From Clostridia bacterium (GTDB lineage Bacteria; Bacillota; Clostridia; Oscillospirales; Acutalibacteraceae): a stretch of 5,970 nucleotides of DNA. The position numbers and the translations under genes were made by a program. Location of the stretch: the NCBI GenBank assembly GCA_017387165.1, contig JAFOFS010000328.1:1-5970 (forward strand), written 5' to 3'. Positions 1 to 5,970 of this stretch are shown here, piece after piece. How positions within the stretch are numbered: position 1 is the first letter of the stretch; each line of letters opens with the position of its first letter. The notes below the pieces were generated by a model that saw only the letters and a program-made list of their open reading frames with translations, had not been told where the DNA came from and made no database searches.

Positions 1-1
1 C

Positions 2-3000
2 CTGCTGATTATGCAGGTCGGCCAGCCGATCACGCAGGGCGCCTGGTCGGGCAAATGGGTCTGGTATAACGAGGACCCGAAGCAGGAGGCGCAAAACCAG
101 TATCGCTTCTTCCGCTACGAATTCGAACTGAACGAGGAGGTGACCTACGCGCCGCTGCAGATCACCGCTGACGACCAGTTCCAGCTGTACGTCAACGGCG
201 TGGAGGTGCACAGCACCATCAACACGACCGACGAATGGTCCAACGTGCAGGTGCTGTTCCTCACCGGCGAAAACGAATTAGGGGAAGAGGTCAACTACCT
301 CCGCCGCGGCAAAAACGTCTTTGCGATCAAGGTCTTAAACGGCGTGTCCGAAGCCGGCTTGATCTTCGACGGTAAATGGACCACCGCGAGCGGCGGTTCC
401 CTCTCGATCGTCTCCCTCAACGACGACAGCATCCGTGCAACCAAATCGGACGATCCGGGCAATATCCGCGTGGAGCCGAAGGCCGACGCCAACGGCAACC
501 CGTGGTATGCGTTGGATTACGAGATGACCCTGACCGATAATCCGAAGGCCAACGAATGGTCGCTGACCCGTTCGTTCGGTGTGCCGCCCTGCCAGCCGTG
601 GGGCAACATTTTCTACACCTCGTCGCTGTACAGCCACAACTCCATCGAGATCACCAAGATGGTGGGGGACAACGCGACGGTCACCGACGGCGTGTACGAA
701 TTTGAACTCACGATGATTTTGGCGGAGAAACTGACCTCGTCGCTGCCGCTGAAAGCAACTATCTGGGTCAAGAACTCGGTCAACCAGGCGTCCTCGGGCA
801 GCCTGATTCCGGTTACCAACACCGATATGACCGCTTGGCCGGTCGATCAGGAGTTCACGGTCAAGTTCCGTATGCGTGTGCCGTCCTACCTCGAAAGCGG
901 ACGCTACACGCTGCAATGGGACGATACCTATATCTCCATTTCCAACGACGACATCACCGATAACAAGTTTATCAGCTTCCGCCTCATCAACGAGACCTCT
1001 ACCGACGAAAAGACGGTGGCCGAGATGCAGATGTTCAACGGCGCTCCGACCATGATCGTCAACGGCGAACCGGTTTCCTTCTGGGCGTATTCCCGCCCCG
1101 ACTTCAACCAGTTCACCTGGGATCACGAAGCGGCGATGATCAACTCGGGTATGGAAGTATACGTCGTGCGACAGGGCGGTCTGGGTAAGAACTCGCTGGA
1201 CTTCTGCTGGCCTGCCGACGGCGTCGTGGACTACGATGCGTTTGACGACCCGATCTACGAAACGCTGTCCAACAACCCCGACGCCTACCTGTGCGTGCAG
1301 GTTGGTCTGTTTGCTCCCGAATGGTGGTTCGATACCCATCCGGAGGATCGCGTGCTGTGCAGCACCACCGATGGCTTCAACCGCTATGCGGAATCCAACT
1401 CCTTCGCCTCCGAGAACTTTATGAAGGCGGCTGGCGAGGTGCTCCGTAAGCTGATGGAGCATATGAAGGAGCAGTCCTACTACTCTCGTGTGATCGACGT
1501 GCAGGTCACCTGCGCCACCTCGTTTGAGGGTATGTATTGGAGCTCTCAGTCGCTGACGCAGTTTGCCGACTACAGCGAGCCGTTTATCAAGGGCTTCCAG
1601 AAATGGCTGGAGCAGAAGTACGGCACGGTGGAGGCTCTGCAGGAGGCGTGGGGTGACGACACCATCACCACCTTCTACGACTACGTTGACTACGATTGGT
1701 CGGAATGGTCGGAGTGGGTGAAAGAGGGTCTCACCGAAGTGGAACGCTGGCGCTTGGTGCTCCCGACTTGGGGCGATCACATCAAAAAGTGCCGCATCCG
1801 TCCGCTGACCTACCCCGAGCAACTCGCCCATATCGAGGCAACCGGCAGCACCGGTACCTTCCTCGATATGAACGACGGCGTGGAGCAGCAGATCCGCGAC
1901 TCCAACGACTATCTGATGGAAACCATCACCGATAACTACCTCTACTGGGGTCAGATTATCGACGAGACTCTCGGCGGCGAAAAAATGCTCAGCTGCTACA
2001 ACGGCTACCTGTTCGCCGGCGCCGGTGCGCAGGATATCCCGTCCCAGCACTCGGCGTTTACCCGCCTGCTGGAATCCGACCTGTACGATATGTTCGTGTC
2101 GCCCGCGTCGTACGCCGAGCGTGAGCTCGGTACCTCCGACACCTTTATGGGCGCGCAGGACACCATTCAGGCGTACGGCAAAATGGCCATCATCGAAGAA
2201 GACCACCGCTCCTGCCTCAACCGCCCGTTCGGCGCCAGCTGGGATGCCGGTGACGACAGCGGTGTCGGCGCGACCCGCACGATGGAGGAATTCCTGCAGC
2301 AGGTGAAGAAAAACACCGCCAACGCGATGGTCAACGGCAACGGCGTGTGGATGTTCGATATGCAGGGCGGCTGGTACGACGACGACCAGTTCTATCAGCT
2401 GTCGCAGGAGATCAAAGAGGAATGGGATATCTTCCAGTTCCTGGAGAAAGATCTGTCCTCCGAGGTCGCCTACTACATCGACGAAGAACTTTCCACCTAC
2501 TTCATCCGCGACTTCGACCGCAAGACGGCTCAGCAGCTGGTGTACAGCGGCTTCCGTATGCAGCGTAAGGAACTGCAACGCCTCGGCGACAGCTTTGACG
2601 TGTTCCAGACCTCGACGCTGGCGGCGGATAAGGTGGGCGACCATAAGATCAACATCATCTTTGCCGCGTACGAGCTGACCGACGCCGAAAAGGCAGGCAT
2701 CGAGCGCAACTTGATGAAGGACGACAAGATCGTCATCTGGGTGTACGCCAACGGCCTGACCGACGGCAACGTCACCGATGTGGATATGATGTCCTCGCTG
2801 ATCGGCATTCCGCTGGTTATGGAGGAACGCCTCGGCAACAACACGGTGGTCATCACCGACGAGAGCAACAATATGTCCGACCTCGGTTATATGACCAACG
2901 GTCTGACCGGTCTGGTATACGGCCCGCACGAATCCACCGAGCCGTACCACCAGAATCCGCTGATCTACGCCGACGACTCCAAACTGGACGGCAGCTATAC

Positions 3001-3880
3001 CGTCCTCGGCCGCCTGCGCGACAACGGCGCTGCCGGTCTGATCGCCAAGGATATGGGCGACTGGACCAGCGTCTACTCGTCTGCGACCTCGCTGCCGGCA
3101 GAGCTGATCCGCAATCTGATGAAGATGCAGGGCGTGCACACCTATACCGACGATCTGTCGATGAACGTCTTCTCCAACGGCGCCTACGTCACCGCTCACT
3201 CCACCTCGGAGGGAGAAAAGACGCTCAAACTGGACGGCAACTACGCGGTGTACGACGTGTACGAGGGCAAGTTCCTCTCGATGGACACCGACACCATTAC
3301 CTACTACAACACCGAAAACGATACCAAACTGTTCCGCTTGACCACCCCGAACACCTATTTGGTGGTCAGCCGCATCCGCGGTGGACACGGTACCATCTCC
3401 ACCACCGGCGCGACCGAGGTGGCGATGGGCGAAGGCTTCTCGCTGACCGTCAAACCCGATGAGGGCTATGAGATCGACAGCATTACGGTCAACGGTAAGA
3501 CCGCGTCTGCGTCCGACCTGAACTGGGAAACGCTGGACGGCAACCGTTCGATCTTGGTGAAATTCAAGAAGATCGCCAAACCGATCGTGATTCCGCCGGA
3601 GGACGACGAGCCTGCGGACGAGGATCCGATCCCGCCGGCGGAAGAACCCGATACGCCGACCGATCCGGAGACCCCCTCCGATCCCTCGACTCCGTCCGAA
3701 CCGGACGATCCGGGCATCTTCGAGCCGACCATTTTGGAGATCGTTTCGACCATCACCCGCCTCAACTGGACAGCCGTATTCGGTATCGTCAATACGATCG
3801 GCACGGCGGCGATCAGCGTATCGCTGCTGATCTGGCTTCTCTTGCGAAAGAAGAAGCAAAACGAGCAGAAAGGAGAATAA
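2..3880 (+). CDS. Cell-surface GH42-like glycosidase (putative beta-galactosidase), membrane-anchored, 5'-truncated
   Basis: Probably hydrolyses glycosidic bonds outside the cell; substrate unknown, beta-galactosides a guess. Residues are numbered from the ATG at 11. That ATG is likely internal: the frame is open to the window edge (Leu-Leu-Ile precede it), no ribosome site precedes it, and no signal peptide follows, although the C-terminus is a surface anchor. Domains seen: jelly-roll of the rhamnosidase/GH2 sugar-binding type, about 13-123 (ADDQFQLYVNG, then RRGKNVFAIKVLN); beta-sandwich-like region, about 160-330; TIM-barrel-like catalytic region, about 340-815 (MIVNGEPVSFWAYSRPD; KWLEQKYGTVEALQEAWG is typical of GH42); Rossmann-like trimerisation-type domain, about 816-1040; C-terminal beta domain, about 1041-1112; InlB-B-like repeat, about 1117-1187; acidic Pro-rich stalk; transmembrane helix, about 1256-1278; tail RKKKQNEQKGE. 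Candidate catalytic acids are E506 (TSFEGMYW) and E729 or E730 (IIEEDHR). The glycosidase class is fairly sure; the family number and substrate are not. It is first of three co-directional genes and ends 4 bases before the binding-protein gene. Confidence 0.85.
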   Translation: MLIMQVGQPITQGAWSGKWVWYNEDPKQEAQNQYRFFRYEFELNEEVTYAPLQITADDQFQLYVNGVEVHSTINTTDEWSNVQVLFLTGENELGEEVNYLRRGKNVFAIKVLNGVSEAGLIFDGKWTTASGGSLSIVSLNDDSIRATKSDDPGNIRVEPKADANGNPWYALDYEMTLTDNPKANEWSLTRSFGVPPCQPWGNIFYTSSLYSHNSIEITKMVGDNATVTDGVYEFELTMILAEKLTSSLPLKATIWVKNSVNQASSGSLIPVTNTDMTAWPVDQEFTVKFRMRVPSYLESGRYTLQWDDTYISISNDDITDNKFISFRLINETSTDEKTVAEMQMFNGAPTMIVNGEPVSFWAYSRPDFNQFTWDHEAAMINSGMEVYVVRQGGLGKNSLDFCWPADGVVDYDAFDDPIYETLSNNPDAYLCVQVGLFAPEWWFDTHPEDRVLCSTTDGFNRYAESNSFASENFMKAAGEVLRKLMEHMKEQSYYSRVIDVQVTCATSFEGMYWSSQSLTQFADYSEPFIKGFQKWLEQKYGTVEALQEAWGDDTITTFYDYVDYDWSEWSEWVKEGLTEVERWRLVLPTWGDHIKKCRIRPLTYPEQLAHIEATGSTGTFLDMNDGVEQQIRDSNDYLMETITDNYLYWGQIIDETLGGEKMLSCYNGYLFAGAGAQDIPSQHSAFTRLLESDLYDMFVSPASYAERELGTSDTFMGAQDTIQAYGKMAIIEEDHRSCLNRPFGASWDAGDDSGVGATRTMEEFLQQVKKNTANAMVNGNGVWMFDMQGGWYDDDQFYQLSQEIKEEWDIFQFLEKDLSSEVAYYIDEELSTYFIRDFDRKTAQQLVYSGFRMQRKELQRLGDSFDVFQTSTLAADKVGDHKINIIFAAYELTDAEKAGIERNLMKDDKIVIWVYANGLTDGNVTDVDMMSSLIGIPLVMEERLGNNTVVITDESNNMSDLGYMTNGLTGLVYGPHESTEPYHQNPLIYADDSKLDGSYTVLGRLRDNGAAGLIAKDMGDWTSVYSSATSLPAELIRNLMKMQGVHTYTDDLSMNVFSNGAYVTAHSTSEGEKTLKLDGNYAVYDVYEGKFLSMDTDTITYYNTENDTKLFRLTTPNTYLVVSRIRGGHGTISTTGATEVAMGEGFSLTVKPDEGYEIDSITVNGKTASASDLNWETLDGNRSILVKFKKIAKPIVIPPEDDEPADEDPIPPAEEPDTPTDPETPSDPSTPSEPDDPGIFEPTILEIVSTITRLNWTAVFGIVNTIGTAAISVSLLIWLLLRKKKQNEQKGE
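3359..3571 (+). other. InlB-B-like (divergent bacterial repeat) domain in the glycosidase
   Basis: Residues about 1117-1187 read as one divergent InlB-B/Bacterial_repeat module. The pattern is a beta strand, GGHGTIS, a short turn, then EGFSLTVKPDEGYEIDSITVNGK and a final ILVKFKK strand. The signature 'G-x-sh-x-V-x-P-[DE]-x-G-[YF]-x-[IV]-D-x-[IV]-x-V-N-G' is typical of this fold. Such modules are common in Firmicutes surface proteins, where they act as spacers or in adhesion. Here it sits between the enzyme domains and the acidic stalk, so a spacer or wall-proximal role is likely. Only one copy is present. Confidence 0.75.
3578..3865 (+). other. Pro/Asp/Glu/Thr-rich stalk and C-terminal transmembrane anchor of the glycosidase
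   Basis: Residues about 1190-1237 are low-complexity and acidic, rich in Pro, Asp, Glu, Thr and Ser (for example PDTPTDPETPSDPSTPSEPD), as expected for an extended wall-spanning stalk. A hydrophobic helix follows at about 1256-1278 (GIVNTIGTAAISVSLLIWLL) and then the basic stretch RKKK. No LPxTG-type sortase motif lies before the helix; the nearest sequence is GIFEPTILEI. The protein is therefore probably retained as an integral membrane protein with an outside N-terminus and a short cytoplasmic tail, rather than being linked to peptidoglycan. Confidence 0.8.
3867..3875 (+). promoter_or_regulatory. Ribosome binding site of the solute-binding protein gene
   Basis: AGAAAGGAG lies 9 bases before the ATG at 3885 and is a near-perfect Shine-Dalgarno sequence. 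It lies inside the last codons of the glycosidase (Gln-Lys-Gly-Glu), whose TAA is at 3878-3880. Ribosomes finishing the first gene stop right beside this start, so translational coupling is likely. Confidence 0.85.
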
Positions 3881-3884
3881 AACA

Positions 3885-3953
3885 ATGAAAAATTTCATTC
3901 GTCCGCTTGCCTTGACTTTGGCGGCATTGCTTCTCTTTTCCGCTTCGGGATGT
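3885..3953 (+). other. Type II (lipoprotein) signal peptide
   Basis: Residues 1-22 consist of a basic N-region (K2, R6), a Leu/Ala-rich core and the box A20-S21-G22, followed by Cys23. Alanine at -3 is less usual than Leu but accepted by signal peptidase II. This stretch uses more TTG, CTT and TTT codons than the rest of the gene, a pattern often seen at the start of highly translated genes. Confidence 0.88.
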
Positions 3954-5366
3954 ACCCTGTACATCACCGAGGAGGTGACGTCCACCTCAATCAGCTGGCC
4001 GTCCACCTCCGCCACCACAACCACCACCTCCGTTTCCGGTACCGGTGAAACCACCGGTACCGGTACGGGCGACTCCACCGCGGCGACCACCACCACGACT
4101 ACCAAGAAACCCGTCGAGGTGCGTACCGAGCCGAAACTCTCGGGTAAATTGGAGCTGCAGATCTTCACCAACGAATCCCAGAGCGCGGACGGCGGTTGGA
4201 CGACGGTCATCAACGAATTTGAGGATGCGACCGGCGTGTCGGTAACGGCGCACATCGGCTCCTCGGTCAACACCATGATGTCCGGCCGCTGGAAGAAGGA
4301 CAATCCGCCCGATATGGTGTGGATTGACGGCTCGGGTCTGTCCGATCTGGTGTACGAAACCTCCGGCAAGTTCTACGACCTGACCTCGCTGTATACCGAC
4401 GGCTACGTCTACGGAACCGACACCCGCATCAAGGATGTGCTCGATCCGAAGATGATGACCCGTTACAACGGCAAGATTATGCGTATTCCGCTGCTTTCGA
4501 CGGCAGGCGGTGTGTGGTACGACGCGAAGTTCTTTAAGGAGAACAATTTCGCCGTTCCGACCAATTACACCGAGCTGCTGGCGCTGGCCAAACAGGCCAA
4601 GGCGGCAGGCTATCCCACCTATACCTACCCCGGTATGTACGCCAACTACTGCCTCTCCAACTTCATCACCCCTGCGGTGGCGGCCTACGGACAGCAATAC
4701 CTCGATGAGTTCCTGTCGGGCAGCAAAGCGGCGATGCAGGACTCCCGCTTCAAGAAGATTCTGCAAAACTACGCCGATTTCTGCCGTACCGACGGCTACC
4801 TGATGCCCAGCACCACCACCGCCGACCACACCACCGTGCAGCAGCGCTGGATCACCCATAAGTGCCTGCTGATTGCCAACGGTCTGTGGCTGCCGGATGA
4901 AACCCGTAAGTTGTGGGCAAAACAGAATTTCGATATGAGCTGGGCGCCTTCTCCGATGATTTCGGAGGATCAGAAGCCGACCGCCATCATTTCCGCGAAG
5001 AAGGTGGCCGTTGCTTCCAAGGCGAAGAATCTGGACAACGCCCTCGCGTTTGTCCGCTTCATTCTCCGCGAAGACTCGCAGAACACGCTGATGTATTCGT
5101 TCGGCTATATGGGTGTCCGCACCGATATGTCCTTCGACGTGCAGAAGTTCGTGCAGGAGGCCGGAGGCTCGGATGCCTCGCTGGCCACCGCGCAGGCGCT
5201 GTCTTACATCAACGGCAACAAACTCAACCGCGTGTACTGGAACGAAAGCTGGGGTCAGGTCGGTGAGATCATCAGCGCCGAGCTGAATAACCTCGCGATG
5301 AAGGGCGGCGGCACCACCGTTGAAAGCGCCATTGCCAAGATCGTCGCGGAATGCGACAAACCGTAA
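3885..5366 (+). CDS. Extracellular solute-binding lipoprotein of a carbohydrate ABC importer (family 1, CUT1 type)
   Basis: Captures a sugar or oligosaccharide outside the membrane and delivers it to the permease encoded next. The 493 residues suit family 1 binding proteins (usually about 400-550). The start is fixed by the strong ribosome site and by the signal peptide: MKNFIR, hydrophobic core LALTLAALLLF, then lipobox A-S-G-Cys23, where lipid would attach. Residues about 27-80 form a Thr/Ser/Gly-rich flexible linker. The two-lobe fold begins near residue 86. Visible family features are GWTTVINEFEDATGVSVTAH, NPPDMVWIDGS, YNGKIMRIPLL followed by GGVWYDAKFFKENNF and PTNYTELLALAKQAK, then KKVAVASKAKNLDNALAFVR and a C-terminal helix region. 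Aromatic residues such as W146, W211, W335, W353, W452 and W456 could stack on sugar. It lies 4 bases after the glycosidase and 19 before the permease, implying one operon. Ligand unknown; an oligosaccharide released by the upstream enzyme is the simplest guess. Confidence 0.93.
   Translation: MKNFIRPLALTLAALLLFSASGCTLYITEEVTSTSISWPSTSATTTTTSVSGTGETTGTGTGDSTAATTTTTTKKPVEVRTEPKLSGKLELQIFTNESQSADGGWTTVINEFEDATGVSVTAHIGSSVNTMMSGRWKKDNPPDMVWIDGSGLSDLVYETSGKFYDLTSLYTDGYVYGTDTRIKDVLDPKMMTRYNGKIMRIPLLSTAGGVWYDAKFFKENNFAVPTNYTELLALAKQAKAAGYPTYTYPGMYANYCLSNFITPAVAAYGQQYLDEFLSGSKAAMQDSRFKKILQNYADFCRTDGYLMPSTTTADHTTVQQRWITHKCLLIANGLWLPDETRKLWAKQNFDMSWAPSPMISEDQKPTAIISAKKVAVASKAKNLDNALAFVRFILREDSQNTLMYSFGYMGVRTDMSFDVQKFVQEAGGSDASLATAQALSYINGNKLNRVYWNESWGQVGEIISAELNNLAMKGGGTTVESAIAKIVAECDKP
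4011..4103 (+). repeat. Low-complexity ACC/ACCGGT-rich tract encoding a Thr/Gly linker
   Basis: The tract covers residues about 43-73 of the binding protein, including runs of five and six threonines. At DNA level it holds clustered ACC/ACG/ACT codons and two copies of CCGGTACCGGT (4036-4046 and 4054-4064), exactly 18 bases apart and in frame. The protein product is a flexible tether between the lipid anchor and the binding domain. Because the repeat unit is a whole number of codons, copy-number change would alter tether length without breaking the frame. Confidence 0.7.
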
Positions 5367-5369
5367 AGA

Positions 5370-5378
5370 GGGGAGAGG
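5370..5378 (+). promoter_or_regulatory. Ribosome binding site of the permease gene
   Basis: GGGGAGAGG lies 7 bases before the ATG at 5386, in the 19-base gap after the binding-protein stop (TAA 5364-5366). It is the only purine-rich motif in the gap and it decides the start. No hairpin or promoter-like sequence fits in the gap, so the permease is co-transcribed with the genes before it. Confidence 0.8.
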
Positions 5379-5385
5379 ATAAACG

Positions 5386-5970
5386 ATGTTACAGAAAAAA
5401 CGAAAAAAGGCGTTATCCCGCTCCCAGCTCGGCTTCCTCTGGGCGTTCGGCATCCCCACGCTGCTTTTGTATATTTACATCTGCATCGTGCCGATGCTCT
5501 CGTCGGTGATGGACAGCTTCTATCAATGGGACGGCTATGGACCGAAAACGTGGGTCGGTTTCCAAAACTATGCGGAAATTTTCTCCGACCCCGTGTTCCA
5601 TACCTCCATTCTCAACGACGTGCTGATCGTCTTCTTCAAAGAAGTGCTGATCTGCTTTATGGCCACCGCGTTTGCGGTGTCGCTGACCCGTGTGAAGTTC
5701 TCCAAGACGGAAAGCGGCGTGTATCGCTTCCTGGTCTACCTCCCGAACATTCTCTCGGTCATCGTCATCACCCGCGGGTGGAAGTTCGTGTTTGAGCTTG
5801 GTCTGTTCGATTCCATTCTGCAGCTGTTCGGCGTCAACTGGACCTCTCCGAACGGCTGGCTTGCCGACTATCCGCTCCCGATCATCATTTTCGTGGCGAG
5901 CTGGTGCGGTATCGGCAGCTATATGATCATTATGATCTCCGCCATCAACAACATTTCCAAGGAGATCTAC
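5386..5970 (+). CDS. Carbohydrate ABC transporter permease (MalF/UgpA type, CUT1), 3'-truncated
   Basis: Membrane-spanning subunit that forms half of the sugar channel; it would pair with a second permease and a MsmK/UgpC-like ATPase, neither in the window. The frame is open from ATG 5386 to the window edge and gives 195 residues of an expected 290-320. The N-terminus is basic (MLQKKRKK), then comes a first helix at about 15-41 (FLWAFGIPTLLLYIYICIVP). The periplasmic-side motif SFYQWDGYGPKTWVGFQNYAEIFSDPVF follows; SFYQWDG and WVGFQNY are hallmarks of this family. Further helices lie at about 74-101, 112-137 and 163-187. VYRFLVYLPNILSVIVI matches the conserved 'FLPN' helix of MalF-type permeases. 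The sequence stops at SAINNISKEIY, where the EAA loop that contacts the ATPase should begin (usually EIYEAA). The identity is secure from these motifs; the sugar is not readable from sequence. Confidence 0.93.
   Translation, partial: MLQKKRKKALSRSQLGFLWAFGIPTLLLYIYICIVPMLSSVMDSFYQWDGYGPKTWVGFQNYAEIFSDPVFHTSILNDVLIVFFKEVLICFMATAFAVSLTRVKFSKTESGVYRFLVYLPNILSVIVITRGWKFVFELGLFDSILQLFGVNWTSPNGWLADYPLPIIIFVASWCGIGSYMIIMISAINNISKEIY

Noticed and set aside
1697..1717. WSEWSEW motif in the glycosidase, resembling thrombospondin-type or C-mannosylation WxxW signals
   Set aside because: C-mannosylation of WxxW is a eukaryotic modification. The DNA shows only a short direct repeat (TGGTCGGA), and the segment fits a normal helix or loop of the catalytic region.
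4036..4064. Palindromic CCGGTACCGG copies as an operator or terminator
   Set aside because: They lie inside the coding sequence of the Thr/Gly linker, keep the codon frame and have no T-run or nearby promoter. Coding for Gly-Thr repeats explains them.
335..4369. A 1,344-residue open reading frame on the minus strand
   Set aside because: It lies in the register exactly antisense to the glycosidase codons and then runs into the binding-protein gene. Its openness is explained by the absence of TTA, CTA and TCA codons on the + strand. The translation is rich in Val, Arg, His and Gly with no domain, and both + strand genes are strongly supported by family motifs.
5367..5385. Possible terminator or internal promoter between the binding-protein and permease genes
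   Set aside because: The 19 bases hold only a ribosome binding site and are too short for a hairpin plus T-run or a -35/-10 pair.
3987..5459. A 490-residue open reading frame on the minus strand
   Set aside because: It is the antisense register of the binding-protein gene, ending at that gene's TCA codon. The composition is His/Arg/Gly-rich and low-complexity, with no recognisable fold.
5526..5795. An 89-residue + strand open reading frame overlapping the permease start region
   Set aside because: It is a shifted frame of the permease gene, whose own frame carries the family motifs (SFYQWDG, WVGFQNY, YLPN). The shifted product is not membrane-like and has no ribosome site.

Overview
The window is a gene-dense stretch of bacterial DNA, entirely on the + strand. 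It reads as the middle of one sugar-utilisation operon: a large cell-surface glycosidase, a lipoprotein sugar-binding protein, and the first part of an ABC sugar permease. The gaps between genes are 4 and 19 bases, each with a good Shine-Dalgarno site. No promoter, terminator, RNA gene, insertion sequence or CRISPR array is visible, so transcription probably starts upstream and continues past the right edge.

The organism is most likely a Gram-positive anaerobe of the Clostridia (an Oscillospiraceae/Ruminococcaceae-like gut or rumen bacterium). The reasons are the lipoprotein signal with a long Thr/Gly/Ser linker, the surface enzyme held by a C-terminal transmembrane helix with a basic cytoplasmic tail, strong AAGGAG-type ribosome binding sites, and the CUT1-type importer. 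DNA is GC-rich by eye (a little under 60%), with codon third positions mostly C or G. This placement is an inference; there is no taxonomic marker gene.

Layout. Positions 2-3880: 5'-truncated gene for a GH42-like (clan GH-A-like) glycosidase of at least 1,289 residues. It has an N-terminal jelly-roll domain, a second beta-rich region, a TIM-barrel catalytic region, a beta-galactosidase-trimerisation-like domain, a C-terminal beta domain, an InlB-B-like repeat, an acidic Pro-rich stalk and a membrane anchor. Positions 3885-5366: family 1 extracellular solute-binding lipoprotein, 493 residues. Positions 5386-5970: N-terminal 195 residues of a MalF/UgpA-type permease, cut by the window edge just as the EAA loop begins.

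Working model (inference): the anchored enzyme cleaves a galactoside or other glycan at the cell surface, the tethered binding protein captures the released sugar, and the permease with a partner permease and a shared ATPase (not in the window) imports it. The most notable points are the unusual catalytic motifs of the glycosidase, its non-sortase anchoring, and its place at the head of the importer genes. Nothing here amounts to a clearly new type of system; the substrate and exact enzyme family are the open questions.
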